Source: Cesiribacter sp. SM1
Lineage (GTDB): Bacteria; Bacteroidota; Bacteroidia; Cytophagales; Cyclobacteriaceae
NCBI RefSeq assembly: GCF_020178975.1
Contig: NZ_JAHXBU010000038.1
Coordinates: 1-64,000, forward strand
Reading direction: 5' to 3'
DNA length: 64,000 nt
The notes beneath the pieces are model-generated. The model searched no databases. It was given only the letters and a program-made list of their open reading frames with translations, and was not told the DNA's origin. Position numbers and translations under genes: made by a program. The first letter of the stretch is position 1. Each line of letters starts with the position of its first letter. Below, piece by piece: positions 44,880 through 54,043 of the stretch.

Positions 44880-47170
44880 AAAATCTCTATTTGCTTTTTC
44901 TCGTGGTGTTGTGCATCTACCACCGCAATGCCAACCATGTTTACAATATCGCGAATAGAGCTGCCTAACTGCAGAATATGTACGGGCTTGCGCATACCCA
45001 TCAGCACCGGGCCAATGGCTTCGGAGCCGCCAATTTCCATCAGCAACTTATAGGCTATGTTGCCCGAAGCCAGGTCTGGAAATACCAGTGTGTTGGCTCC
45101 TTTGTCGGCCAGTGCGCTGAAGGGGTAATTCTCCTGCTGCAGGGTTGGGTTTAGTGCTGTATTTGCCTGTATATCTCCTTCTATGATAAGGTCTGGATAA
45201 CGCTTTTTCGCCAGCATGGCTGCTTTGGCTGTTTTCTCTGGCACATCGCCTTTGCTGGAGCCAAAGTTGGAGTAGGAGAGTACTGCAATACGTGGTTCTG
45301 TATCAAAGAAGCGTACACCACGGGCGGTGAGGCCAATAATATCTACCAGCTCTTCTGCTGACGGATTACGGTTAACAGTGGTATCGGCAAAGAAGTAAGA
45401 CTGCCGCTTGTTGGAGATGATGTACATACCGGCCACCCGGCTGATACCCTCTTCAATGCCAATTACATGCAGTGCAGGCGTAATGGTTTTTGGATAGTCT
45501 TTGGTAAGACCGGATATAAAAGCATCTGCCTCGCCATTTTCGAGCATCATGGCTCCAAAATAGTTGCGGTCCTGCATCAGTTTGCGTGCCTCGTGCAGGG
45601 TTACACCACGGCGCTGGCGCTTCTTGAAGAGCAGCTGCGCATAGGTTTCAAAGCGCTCCTGCTGCTCAGGGGCTTTTGGGTCTACAATTTCGCAGCCATC
45701 GAGCTCCAGCTGGTTTTCTTCTATAAGTGCCTGGATCTTTTCACGGTCTCCGAGCAGAATGGGAATACCTATCTTCTCATCCTGTACCGTCTGGGCAGCT
45801 TTCAGGATCTTATGGTTATCTGCTTCTGCAAAAACTACCCTTCTTGGATCTTTCTTAGCCTGAACCAGTATGCGTGACATCAGGCGCTGGTCAATGCCAA
45901 TGCGCATTTGCAGGTCAACATTGTACTGCTCCCAGTCTTCTATCGACTTGCGGGCAACCCCACTATCCATGGCTGCTTTTGCCACGGCTGGTGCCAGGGT
46001 GGTGATCAGGCGCGGGTCAAGTGGCTTTGGAATCAGGTATTCTCTGCCGAACACCATTCTCCGGTCGCCGTATGCTTTATTTACCGCTTCGGGAACGGGC
46101 TCTTTTGCCAGGTGGGCAAGGGCACGCACCGCAGCCATTTTCATTTCTTCATTAATGGCACTGGCACTTACATCAAGCGCACCCCTGAAGATGAAAGGAA
46201 AGCCCAGTACGTTGTTCACCTGGTTAGGATGATCGGAACGGCCCGTAGCCATGATAATATCCTCACGGGCAGCCATGGCAACCTCATAGGGAATTTCAGG
46301 ATCGGGGTTGGCCAGCGCAAACACAATGGGATCTTTAGCCATTACCTGCAGGTCTTCTCCCTTCAGGATATTACCGGCAGACAGCCCCAGGAACATATCG
46401 GCACCAACAAGTGCTTCCTGCAGGGTTGTGATATCGGTTCTGCTGGTAACAAATTGATTTTTTATTTCATCCAGATCGGTGCGGTTTGTATGAATCACGC
46501 CCTCGCGATCGCACATTACTATATTTTCGCGGCGGGCACCCAGCTGCAGGTACAGCTTGGTGCAGGCAACTGCAGAGGCCCCTGCTCCGGATACAACAAT
46601 TTTTACTTCCTCGATCTTCTTGCCAACAATTTCGAGTGCATTCAAAAGAGCAGCAGAAGAGATGATGGCTGTACCGTGCTGATCGTCGTGCATTACCGGA
46701 ATTTTCATACGGCGCTTCAGCTCCTGCTCAATACGAAAACACTCGGGTGCCTTGATGTCTTCCAGGTTTATGCCACCGAAAGTAGGTTCCAGAGAGGCAA
46801 TAATTTCAATAAGTTTGTCCGGATCTTTTTCGTTGATCTCAATATCGAACACATCGATGCCGGCAAATTTTTTGAAGAGCACTCCTTTTCCCTCCATTAC
46901 TGGCTTGGAGGCTTCAGGGCCTATATCGCCAAGGCCTAGTACTGCTGTACCATTTGAAATAACCGCCACCAGGTTTCCTTTGGCAGTATATTTATAAACA
47001 TCCTCCTGGTTTTGAGCAATTTCTTTGCAGGGCTCTGCTACGCCTGGCGAATAGGCCAGGGCGAGGTCCAGCTGAGTGCTTAACATTTTTGTGGGCACTA
47101 CTTCAATCTTACCCGGCTGCCCCTGAGTATGATAGGCAAGGGCATCTTGCTTCCTTATTTTGATAGCCAT
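44876..47170 (-). CDS. maeB: NADP-dependent malic enzyme with C-terminal phosphotransacetylase-like domain
   Basis: 764 residues, the two-domain MaeB form: malic enzyme at about 1-430 ([38 protein letters not shown], and [19 protein letters not shown] as NADP-binding motif) and a phosphotransacetylase-like domain at about 430-755 ([36 protein letters not shown]-type, [22 protein letters not shown]). It decarboxylates malate to pyruvate; the second domain binds acetyl-CoA and is thought to be regulatory, not catalytic. The ATG overlaps the downstream ruvA by 4 bases. Confidence 0.95.
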   Translation of the reverse strand: MAIKIRKQDALAYHTQGQPGKIEVVPTKMLSTQLDLALAYSPGVAEPCKEIAQNQEDVYKYTAKGNLVAVISNGTAVLGLGDIGPEASKPVMEGKGVLFKKFAGIDVFDIEINEKDPDKLIEIIASLEPTFGGINLEDIKAPECFRIEQELKRRMKIPVMHDDQHGTAIISSAALLNALEIVGKKIEEVKIVVSGAGASAVACTKLYLQLGARRENIVMCDREGVIHTNRTDLDEIKNQFVTSRTDITTLQEALVGADMFLGLSAGNILKGEDLQVMAKDPIVFALANPDPEIPYEVAMAAREDIIMATGRSDHPNQVNNVLGFPFIFRGALDVSASAINEEMKMAAVRALAHLAKEPVPEAVNKAYGDRRMVFGREYLIPKPLDPRLITTLAPAVAKAAMDSGVARKSIEDWEQYNVDLQMRIGIDQRLMSRILVQAKKDPRRVVFAEADNHKILKAAQTVQDEKIGIPILLGDREKIQALIEENQLELDGCEIVDPKAPEQQERFETYAQLLFKKRQRRGVTLHEARKLMQDRNYFGAMMLENGEADAFISGLTKDYPKTITPALHVIGIEEGISRVAGMYIISNKRQSYFFADTTVNRNPSAEELVDIIGLTARGVRFFDTEPRIAVLSYSNFGSSKGDVPEKTAKAAMLAKKRYPDLIIEGDIQANTALNPTLQQENYPFSALADKGANTLVFPDLASGNIAYKLLMEIGGSEAIGPVLMGMRKPVHILQLGSSIRDIVNMVGIAVVDAQHHEKKQIEIL

Positions 47171-47241
47171 TTAGAAAGATACTAATTCCTGTGCAATTTA
47201 GCAGGTTTTTTGGAGCAAAGTAAGAGAAGTACGGTAAAGTA

Positions 47242-48330
47242 CTATTTCTTCTGCTGTGGAGCACTTTTAAACGTCCACAAAATAGCCTCCAGTTCACTCA
47301 TGGCAGCACGCTTATCCTGTCCGGGTGCATAAACGAATCCCTCCAGGTAGTAGAGTCTGTTTGTGGCTTCATCCACAAAAGTATAGCTAATGAAGGGGCC
47401 ACCCATGATCATTTTTTCCAGGCGCCAGAGGCCGCGGGTTTCTACGGCAAAGCGTCCATTAAAGTTTACCTCCTCCATAGAAACAGGCAGCTGGTTTTCC
47501 AAACGCATGTAGGTGTCGCTTTGGTCACCCCAGATGTACTGCTTGGCTACAGTGTTCCTGTATTCTATAATATTTTCGCGTTCAAATGCTTCCTGACCGG
47601 TATAGGGCTTCCAGGTTGCCCAGATGCTTTTGTCTACCTGGTTATCGAGCAGGCGTATCCATACGAAGTTAGAGTCCTGCTTGGCAACCTCGTAGCCGGC
47701 CGGGAACCTAAGGCTAAAGCCATACTGCTGGCTAAGCATATCGGATAAAGGCCTTGTAACCTTTACCTGGGAGTACTCCCTTATGGAACGCTGGCGCTCT
47801 ACATCTCTGAAGTAATTAAGCAGCTGATCTCTGCTGGAATAAATTCTGCTTGTTAGCTGCTCCTCCGAGTTTGCGAACAGGTACATTACTTCCTGACCTT
47901 TTGCAAATTCATCCTTGCGGGTAGCCATGTAGCGCTGGGGCTCGTTCTGGATTTGCTCCAGCGACCGTTCAGAAAACATCGTCTTGAGCATTTCGGTGGC
48001 GCGGCTGTTATTATCCAGCGTAAAGGCAAACAGAATGTTGGGGTAACGCTTCAGGAAACCACGCAAATCCTGGGGTTGTATGTGACTTACCTTAAAGTAG
48101 GGTTCTTCCTGCGGAAGGCCTGGAATGGGCTCTGTAAATACATCGCGGATTGCCTCTCCCAACACTCCGTTCCATTGTGAGGAGTCCATTACAACCAGTA
48201 TTTCATTAGGTACTAAACTGGCGCGGGGTAAGAAATCACGATTGGTAGTGTTTTTATTTTCTCCATCTCCACAGCTAATACAAACAGTAATAATAGCAAA
48301 CAGCCAAAGGCTTAAGGCTTTATAATTCAT
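47242..48330 (-). CDS. DUF4837 family lipoprotein
   Basis: About 362 residues from ATG 48330 (MNYKALSLWLFAIITVCISCGDG); an upstream start at 48366 adds 12 non-signal residues. The lipobox CISC places Cys20 as the lipid-bearing residue. The mature part shows the DUF4837 pattern: EILVVMDSSQWNGVLGEAIRD (about 44-64), KVSHIQPQDLRGFL, and FVWIRLLD with AETRGLWRLE towards the end. The family is found in Bacteroidota; function unknown. It lies 71 bases before maeB on the same strand. Confidence 0.82.
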   Translation of the reverse strand: MNYKALSLWLFAIITVCISCGDGENKNTTNRDFLPRASLVPNEILVVMDSSQWNGVLGEAIRDVFTEPIPGLPQEEPYFKVSHIQPQDLRGFLKRYPNILFAFTLDNNSRATEMLKTMFSERSLEQIQNEPQRYMATRKDEFAKGQEVMYLFANSEEQLTSRIYSSRDQLLNYFRDVERQRSIREYSQVKVTRPLSDMLSQQYGFSLRFPAGYEVAKQDSNFVWIRLLDNQVDKSIWATWKPYTGQEAFERENIIEYRNTVAKQYIWGDQSDTYMRLENQLPVSMEEVNFNGRFAVETRGLWRLEKMIMGGPFISYTFVDEATNRLYYLEGFVYAPGQDKRAAMSELEAILWTFKSAPQQKK

Positions 48331-48452
48331 GTAATTTGTTGGAATAAATTCTGGGTGCTTTTTCACTAATTACTATAACCAAAAAAATAGTGCAGCTGAT
48401 ATAAGATGCAGGCAATTTTCGGTAAAATAAGAAAAGCAGCCTCAAAATAAAA

Positions 48453-48481
48453 AAGCTTTGCCTTTTATAAAGGCAAAGCTT
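48453..48481 (-). terminator. Terminator after the lytic transglycosylase gene
   Basis: Thirteen-base stem AAGCTTTGCCTTT / AAGGCAAAGCTT (one extra base in one arm) with a small TATA loop, followed on the minus strand by TTTTTTATTTT. It lies 28 bases after the stop. Confidence 0.85.
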
Positions 48482-48508
48482 GAGAAGGGGATAGTGCTTC
48501 TGTATTTT

Positions 48509-49993
48509 TTACTTAGCAAGGATCAGTTTCTGGCCAACTTTAATTTCGTTGCTTTTCAGACCATTCATTTGCTTGATCTGTGCTACGCTTACATTGCCAT
48601 GCTTGCGTGATATCTCCCAGAGGGTATCGCCAGGCTGCACATAGTACACTTTGTTTTTACTAACCTGTATAGGCTTGCTGCTGCTGCTGTTATTTGAAGC
48701 CAGCTGGTTATTGATAGACGCCTTTTGTGTAGGAGAAACATAAATGGTGAGCTGCTGGCCAATCCGCAGGTTACTGCTGTTTAGGCGGTTCCACTGCTTA
48801 ATGTCACTCACCCGAACATCATATTTGCCGGCAATCTTACTCAGATGGTCTCCCGATCTAACCCGGTAGGTTATTTTTTCCCGGTTGTAGGTACTGCCTA
48901 CTTCTGTTTTGGTATTGTATGCCAGCAGTGCCTGGCTGGTTTTAGCCGTTGAGTCTATGATGGCAAGGCGGTTTGTCTGAAAATACTCCGCTACCTCTGC
49001 CGGTATGCGCAGCGCATAAGTGCCTGCGTTTTCTGGTATGGCCTTGCGCACCAGTTCGGGGTTCAGGTACTCCAGTTCGCCGGGGCAGAGGTTCAGCTGC
49101 GCCTCCAGTGCCTCCAGGCTCATGAAGCGGTTAAGGTGTACGGTATCTACCTGCTGCGAGTAGAGGTACTCGTGCTCCTCAGGCAAAAGGTTATGCTCCT
49201 CGGCAAACTGCATTACGTACATAACGGCAGCAAACTGGGGTACATAAGAGCGGGTTTCTCTTGGCAGGTGGTTGTAAACCTCCCAAAAGTCTTTTTTGCC
49301 ACCAGAGCGGCGAATCGCTTTGTTTACATTGCCAGGACCGGCATTATAGGCGGCAAGAGCCAGCTGCCAGTCGCCAAACATGCCATGGAGTTGTTTCAGG
49401 TAACGGCAGGCAGCTTCGGTTGCTTTTTCAGGATCGAGGCGTTCATCTACATACCAGTTCCGGTTAAGCCTGTAGATGCGGCCTGTGCTGGGCATAAACT
49501 GCCACAGGCCTGCAGCACCTGCACGTGATATTGCTTTAGGGTTAAGGCCTGACTCTACTATGGAGAGATACTTTAGGTCATCGGGAATACCATATTTTGC
49601 CAGGTATTTCTCAAACAGGGGAAAGTACACATCACGGCGTTTCAGCATGGTGCGGGTGTACTCCCGGTTGCGTACGGTAAAGTAATCGATGAAGCCTTTT
49701 ACCCGCGGATTGTAGGGAACCTTTATCTGGGCGTTCATGCCTGCTATACGCTCCCCGATCAGCTCATAGCTGGCATCGGGAATATAGTCGTAATAGGTTC
49801 GGCTGATTTCGACAATGGCATCCAGGTTCAGCGTATCTGAAATTGCTACTTCTTCGCCTGCTGCAGTGCTGTCTTCTTCCGCTTCTGATAAACTCTGTGC
49901 TGTTGTGGTGTTTACGGAAACAACGCCCAGGCCCATCACCAAAAGCAGCTGTGATCCATAATTTTTGATTTTTTTGATCGCTCCTAAATTCAT
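48509..49993 (-). CDS. MltD-like lytic transglycosylase with two LysM domains
   Basis: 494 residues. After an N-terminal signal region (about 1-33, TTAQ), a SLT/MltD-type domain contains the catalytic Glu147 in LSIVESGLNPKAISRAGAAGLWQFMPSTGRIY-like context and the NAGP loop at 217-220. Two LysM repeats follow at about 375-418 and 449-492, each ending in the (I/V)GQQL / VGQKL motif. The enzyme would cleave peptidoglycan in the periplasm during growth or septation. It sits 32 bases after gatA in the run tatA-gatA-mltD-like. Confidence 0.92.
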   Translation of the reverse strand: MNLGAIKKIKNYGSQLLLVMGLGVVSVNTTTAQSLSEAEEDSTAAGEEVAISDTLNLDAIVEISRTYYDYIPDASYELIGERIAGMNAQIKVPYNPRVKGFIDYFTVRNREYTRTMLKRRDVYFPLFEKYLAKYGIPDDLKYLSIVESGLNPKAISRAGAAGLWQFMPSTGRIYRLNRNWYVDERLDPEKATEAACRYLKQLHGMFGDWQLALAAYNAGPGNVNKAIRRSGGKKDFWEVYNHLPRETRSYVPQFAAVMYVMQFAEEHNLLPEEHEYLYSQQVDTVHLNRFMSLEALEAQLNLCPGELEYLNPELVRKAIPENAGTYALRIPAEVAEYFQTNRLAIIDSTAKTSQALLAYNTKTEVGSTYNREKITYRVRSGDHLSKIAGKYDVRVSDIKQWNRLNSSNLRIGQQLTIYVSPTQKASINNQLASNNSSSSKPIQVSKNKVYYVQPGDTLWEISRKHGNVSVAQIKQMNGLKSNEIKVGQKLILAK

Positions 49994-50025
49994 GCCGTAC
50001 TTACTCCCTAAAGAAGAATTTTATA

Positions 50026-51456
50026 TTATGTTGCGGCTCCCTGCAGGTACTGCGAGAAAGCCAGTAGTTTATCTTCTTGATACAGATCGGCTACAATTTG
50101 TATGCCGACTGGTAAACCGCTGGAATCGGTGCCGTTTGGCAGAGAGATGGCTGGTATCCCGCACAGGTTAGCGTGTACGGTGAAAATATCGGCCAAATAC
50201 ATCTCCAAAGGGTCTTCGGTGTGTTCGCCCAGTTTGAACGCAGTAGTAGGTGTTGTGGGCATTACTAGAAAATCATACGTACCTAAAAGGGCCTGGGTTG
50301 CCTCTTTTATAAGGCGCCTTACTTTTTGTGCCTTTGTGTAGTAGGCATCGTAATAGCTGGCGCTTAGCACAAATGTTCCCAGCATGATACGGCGCTTTAC
50401 TTCGGCGCCAAAACCTTCGCTGCGTGTAAGCTTGTACATGCTCTCCAGGCTGTCGGCATTTGGCGAACGGTAACCATATCGTACGCCGTCAAAACGGGAG
50501 AGATTTGAACTTGCTTCTGCTGTAGTAAGGATGTAGTAGGTAGGCAGCATATAGTCGAGCAGCGGAAAATCCACTGCTTCTACCGTGTGGCCTTGTTCTT
50601 CCAGCCAGCGGAGCTTTTCTACCGTACGTTGCTTTACCGCAGCACTTAAACCCTCTGATTCCAGTGTATTCTTAATATAGGCAACCTTGTATTTAGCGTT
50701 GCCCCTGTCTAATTTTTGTGTGTAAGCAGGTACCTCCAGCTGAGTAGCAGTACTATCGTACTCATCGGGTCCGGCCATTACCTCCAGTACCAGGGCACAG
50801 TCTTCAATGCTTTTGGCAAAAATGCCTATCACATCAAAAGAAGAGGCATAAGCCAGCAGGCCCCAGCGGGAAATGCGGCCATAGCTTGGTTTAAATCCCA
50901 CCAGCCCTGTGAAGGCGGCTGGCTGGCGCACTGAGCCACCTGTATCTGTACCTAAGGACACCTGGCAGAGATCTGCCTGTACGGCTACAGCAGAACCTCC
51001 TGAGCTGCCTCCCGGCACCCTGTCAGGATCTGCTGCATTACGCACAGGCCCAAAGGCAGAGTTTTCGTTAGAGGAGCCCATGGCAAATTCATCACAGTTT
51101 TGCCGGCCAATAATAATGGCATCTTCATCCAGAAGACGCTGTACGGCAGTGCCGGTAAACTGGCTGATGAATCCATCCAGTATTTTACTGGAGGCTTGCA
51201 GGCCCTTATCCTGAAGGCAAAGAACATCTTTCAGGCCTACTACAAGACCTGCCAGGCGCCCGGCAGTACCCAGGCGTAGCTTTTCATCTACACGCTGTGC
51301 CTGCAGCCGGGCTTCTTCTGTATATACCTCAAGAAAAGCATTAAGATGCTTATGCTCTTCTATATTTTTCAAATAATGCTCCACCAGGGTGGCGCAACTT
51401 AGGGTGCCAGTTTTAAGGCTGGCTTTTATTTCGGAGAGAGAAGAAAAATTTTTCAA
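50026..51456 (-). CDS. gatA: Asp/Glu-tRNA amidotransferase subunit A
   Basis: 476 residues of the amidase-signature family. The catalytic triad is intact: Lys76 in GLKDVLC, cis-Ser151 in GGSSGGS, and Ser175 in GTDTGGSVRQPA. GatA with GatB and GatC converts misacylated Glu-tRNA(Gln) or Asp-tRNA(Asn) to the correct forms. gatB and gatC are not adjacent, which is usual for the phylum. The start at 51456 is 22 bases downstream of the tatA stop. Confidence 0.96.
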   Translation of the reverse strand: MKNFSSLSEIKASLKTGTLSCATLVEHYLKNIEEHKHLNAFLEVYTEEARLQAQRVDEKLRLGTAGRLAGLVVGLKDVLCLQDKGLQASSKILDGFISQFTGTAVQRLLDEDAIIIGRQNCDEFAMGSSNENSAFGPVRNAADPDRVPGGSSGGSAVAVQADLCQVSLGTDTGGSVRQPAAFTGLVGFKPSYGRISRWGLLAYASSFDVIGIFAKSIEDCALVLEVMAGPDEYDSTATQLEVPAYTQKLDRGNAKYKVAYIKNTLESEGLSAAVKQRTVEKLRWLEEQGHTVEAVDFPLLDYMLPTYYILTTAEASSNLSRFDGVRYGYRSPNADSLESMYKLTRSEGFGAEVKRRIMLGTFVLSASYYDAYYTKAQKVRRLIKEATQALLGTYDFLVMPTTPTTAFKLGEHTEDPLEMYLADIFTVHANLCGIPAISLPNGTDSSGLPVGIQIVADLYQEDKLLAFSQYLQGAAT

Positions 51457-51478
51457 CGTTGCTTTGGTTGGCGATCAA

Positions 51479-51736
51479 TCAAGGCTTCACTTCACCGTTG
51501 GTACTAGCAGTTGTAGCAGTAGTACGTGGTGTGTGAGTAGTTGCAGGTCTTTCTTTTGCTGCTTCTTCTACCTCTTCCTTGATCTCTTTTGTAGCATCCT
51601 TGAACTCACGAATACCACGGCCCAGGCCACGTGCAAGTTCCGGGATTTTCTTGGCACCGAAGAATATCAGGATGATAAGCAGGATAAGCAGGATTTCCTG
51701 ACCACCCATGTTGAAAAATAATAAAAGAGTTTCCAT
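51479..51736 (-). CDS. tatA: Twin-arginine translocase subunit TatA
   Basis: 85 residues. One N-terminal helix ([14 protein letters not shown] at 14-27), the FG hinge at 26-27, and the amphipathic helix [24 protein letters not shown] at 29-52 are the TatA/TatE pattern; the tail is Lys/Glu- then Thr-rich. TatA oligomers form the transport channel for folded proteins with twin-arginine signals. tatB/tatC are not adjacent. Confidence 0.94.
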   Translation of the reverse strand: METLLLFFNMGGQEILLILLIILIFFGAKKIPELARGLGRGIREFKDATKEIKEEVEEAAKERPATTHTPRTTATTASTNGEVKP

Positions 51737-52059
51737 GTAGCTGTAGCTTTTTTTGTAAAGTAAATTTAGTCAATGGATTAGTATACTCAAATCAGAGCAC
51801 ACGAACTTCTCATAAAAAAGGCGTAGTGTCTGACAAAAGTTCAATATTTTTAATGTATTCGCTCACTTATCGTAACTGCTCCGTAAGTAAATTAAATAAG
51901 AGGAACTTCCCTACATAATTATAAAATGAGAAAAAAGGGCTGATATTTTAAAGGGGAAGGCCTTTTTCAGGAAATTTTAGTATCAGCCCAACCTGCAGAC
52001 TGGCTTAACTTCTTATTTTAATTAAAATCTTACGCCGGTCATTTCCAGCATAATATGCT
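51737..52059. other. Intergenic region containing a large stem-loop
   Basis: 323 bases between tatA and the EnvC-like gene, AT-rich at the tatA side. It includes GGGCTGATA at 51937-51945 and TATCAGCCC at 51981-51989 around a 35-base loop that has its own AAGG / CCTT palindrome. No coding frame or tRNA is seen. Confidence 0.5.
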
Positions 52060-53301
52060 TTAATTCTTGTAAAGCCAGTGTTCGGGGTCCAGCTTCTGAT
52101 CATTTTTCCAGATCTCGAAATGCAGCTCCGAAACACCGTCTTTGTTGGTGTATACGGTGCCAAGGGCTTCTTTGGCTTTCACTTTCTGTAAAGGTTTTAC
52201 AGATACATCTTTCAGGCGGGCATAAACGGTAAAATACTGGCCGTGCTGTATCATTACCACGTTATTCATGCCGGGCATAAAGAACACGCGCCTTACCTGG
52301 CCATCGAATACAGAACGTACCTGCTCATTTTCCTTGGTTTGAATTTCTACACCGCTGTTCTCCAGTTTTACCTGTTTGTAGACCTGGTGCTCTCCAAAAC
52401 GGTTCGATACAAAGCCGCTTGTCACAGGCCACAGCAGCCTGGAGCGTGCACCCTCAAAAGAATTGCCCAAAGCTGTGGCCTCTGGGGTAAGCGGAACGGC
52501 AACCGATGCTGAGGCAGTGGCTGTTTTTGTTTTTTTAGCTTCTTCCTCTGCTTCGCGACGGGCACGCTCTATTTCTTCTCGTACCAGCTTGGCAATAAGA
52601 GCCTCCATTTGCTGCAGGTCTTTGCGTCGCTGGGCAATATCCTGCTGAATTTTTTTCTCCTGGTCGCTAAGCTTTGCAATGGTTTTGCTTTGCTGTTGCT
52701 GCAGGGCCAGCAGGTTCTGGTTCTGGGCCACCTGCTCATCGAGCAACACCTGTTGTTCCTGCCTTTTGCTTTTTACCTGGGCCTGTTGCGAGCCCAACAG
52801 GTCCTGTACCTTGCGGATATGCTCCAGTTGTACCTGGCGGGCCTCTTTATACTGTTCCAGCCATTTCATGCGCATTACCAGCTGGTTAAAGGTAGGCGCA
52901 GAGAAAAGAAAGGTAAGGTGGCTATAACCTTTATGGGCTTTGTAGGCGTTGTACACCATGCTGGCGTACTCCTTTTTGAGTTGGCCAAGGTCTCTTTCCA
53001 GCGCATTTACAACCATGCCCAGCTCACCAATCTCTGAGTCCAAGATGTTAAGTTCCCGGCTAATGAGGCGTGTTAATTCCTGGCTTGCACTGATCTGGGC
53101 TTCAAGGGCAGAAAGTTCCCCCAGGGTAGATCTTTTCTGGTTACGGGTCTGAGCCAGGATGTTTTCTGCTTCTTTGATCTTGCGCAGGTTTTCCTGCTTC
53201 TTTTTTTCAAGTTCTGCCTTGCTTTGCGCCCAGGCGGGTGCAAGCATTAAACAGAATATTACAACAAGCCACAGGCCAACCCCTCTACTGTTTGCGTACA
53301 T
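52060..53301 (-). CDS. EnvC-like murein hydrolase activator (degenerate M23/LytM domain)
   Basis: 413 residues from ATG 53301 (MYANSRGVGLWL, signal peptide through AWAQ); an in-frame start at 53373 adds 24 residues. A long coiled coil (about 25-250, Gln/Glu-rich) leads to a LytM-like domain at about 290-412. The zinc ligands are altered: the HxxxD-like site reads NSGVE, the HxH reads VYAR, and HLHFEI reads ELHFEI. That is the pattern of EnvC, which activates amidases rather than cutting wall itself. The start overlaps the DUF4292 gene end by 17 bases. Confidence 0.87.
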   Translation of the reverse strand: MYANSRGVGLWLVVIFCLMLAPAWAQSKAELEKKKQENLRKIKEAENILAQTRNQKRSTLGELSALEAQISASQELTRLISRELNILDSEIGELGMVVNALERDLGQLKKEYASMVYNAYKAHKGYSHLTFLFSAPTFNQLVMRMKWLEQYKEARQVQLEHIRKVQDLLGSQQAQVKSKRQEQQVLLDEQVAQNQNLLALQQQQSKTIAKLSDQEKKIQQDIAQRRKDLQQMEALIAKLVREEIERARREAEEEAKKTKTATASASVAVPLTPEATALGNSFEGARSRLLWPVTSGFVSNRFGEHQVYKQVKLENSGVEIQTKENEQVRSVFDGQVRRVFFMPGMNNVVMIQHGQYFTVYARLKDVSVKPLQKVKAKEALGTVYTNKDGVSELHFEIWKNDQKLDPEHWLYKN

Positions 53302-54043
53302 AGCGATCCGGAATACTGAATGGAAACGGTAATGCCGTATCACTAAACTCGGCCTTATTATGCTGAAAAGCAACTACTGTGGCCTTCATTTGTTGATTAT
53401 CCTGATATTGTGCTGTAATTGTACTTGTAAACGGTAAAATATTATTTGCCACCTCCTGAAAGTCGGCATACTCCAGCATAAGGTTGTTTGGCGATGAGGG
53501 CTCCTGCAGCAGTACCTTGGTTAGTTTAAGTGTGTTGTTGCTGAAGTAGTTGATGATATCAATACCCTGTTCCTGCTGCATTACAATGGTTTCGGTCTCG
53601 TTGCGCATAACGCCTTTGTTGTTGGTGATGGGTTTGATAGGGTCTCCCAGCAGGGCCGATTGCAGAATGTCGTAATCTACCACCACATTTAATTTCTGGC
53701 TAAGCTCTTTAAAGCTGTAGGCATGGTACTCTTTCTGCAATTTGTTTACCAGAAAAAGAGAGTCGCGGGTTACCAGGCCTCGGGCTGCTTCGATGCCAAA
53801 ACCCGGGGTAATGCTAATCCAGATAAGGCTGTCTTTGGCTATACGTATGTTGGCAGTGGCACCAATGCGGTTGTTGCCGTCATCAAAATTAATCTTACTG
53901 CGGGAGCTAAAGTATTTAAAATCGGCCGGACGTATATTCAGGCCTTTTAAATCACTTTCACTAACAGAAGGAATAGTATCGCGCTTGCAACCAACTACTA
54001 AAATAAGTGCGCTTAACAGCAGCACGAGCAAATTTTTATTCAT
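53285..54043 (-). CDS. DUF4292 family lipoprotein
   Basis: About 252 residues from ATG 54043; an upstream start at 54073 would fall within the TPR gene. The signal is MNKNLLVLLLSALILVVG with Cys19 of a lipobox. The mature protein shows regular beta-strand alternation, RSKINFDDGNNRIGATANIRIAKDSLIWISI and FEITKVLLQEP-type segments, compatible with the antiparallel fold of LolA/LolB-type lipoproteins that others have suggested for this family, but that is not demonstrated. The start overlaps the TPR gene by 8 bases, and the stop overlaps the EnvC-like start. Confidence 0.82.
   Translation of the reverse strand: MNKNLLVLLLSALILVVGCKRDTIPSVSESDLKGLNIRPADFKYFSSRSKINFDDGNNRIGATANIRIAKDSLIWISITPGFGIEAARGLVTRDSLFLVNKLQKEYHAYSFKELSQKLNVVVDYDILQSALLGDPIKPITNNKGVMRNETETIVMQQEQGIDIINYFSNNTLKLTKVLLQEPSSPNNLMLEYADFQEVANNILPFTSTITAQYQDNQQMKATVVAFQHNKAEFSDTALPFPFSIPDRYVRKQ

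Noticed and set aside
45908-46939. Forward-strand frame of 343 codons opposite maeB
   Set aside because: Antisense shadow of a strongly conserved enzyme gene.
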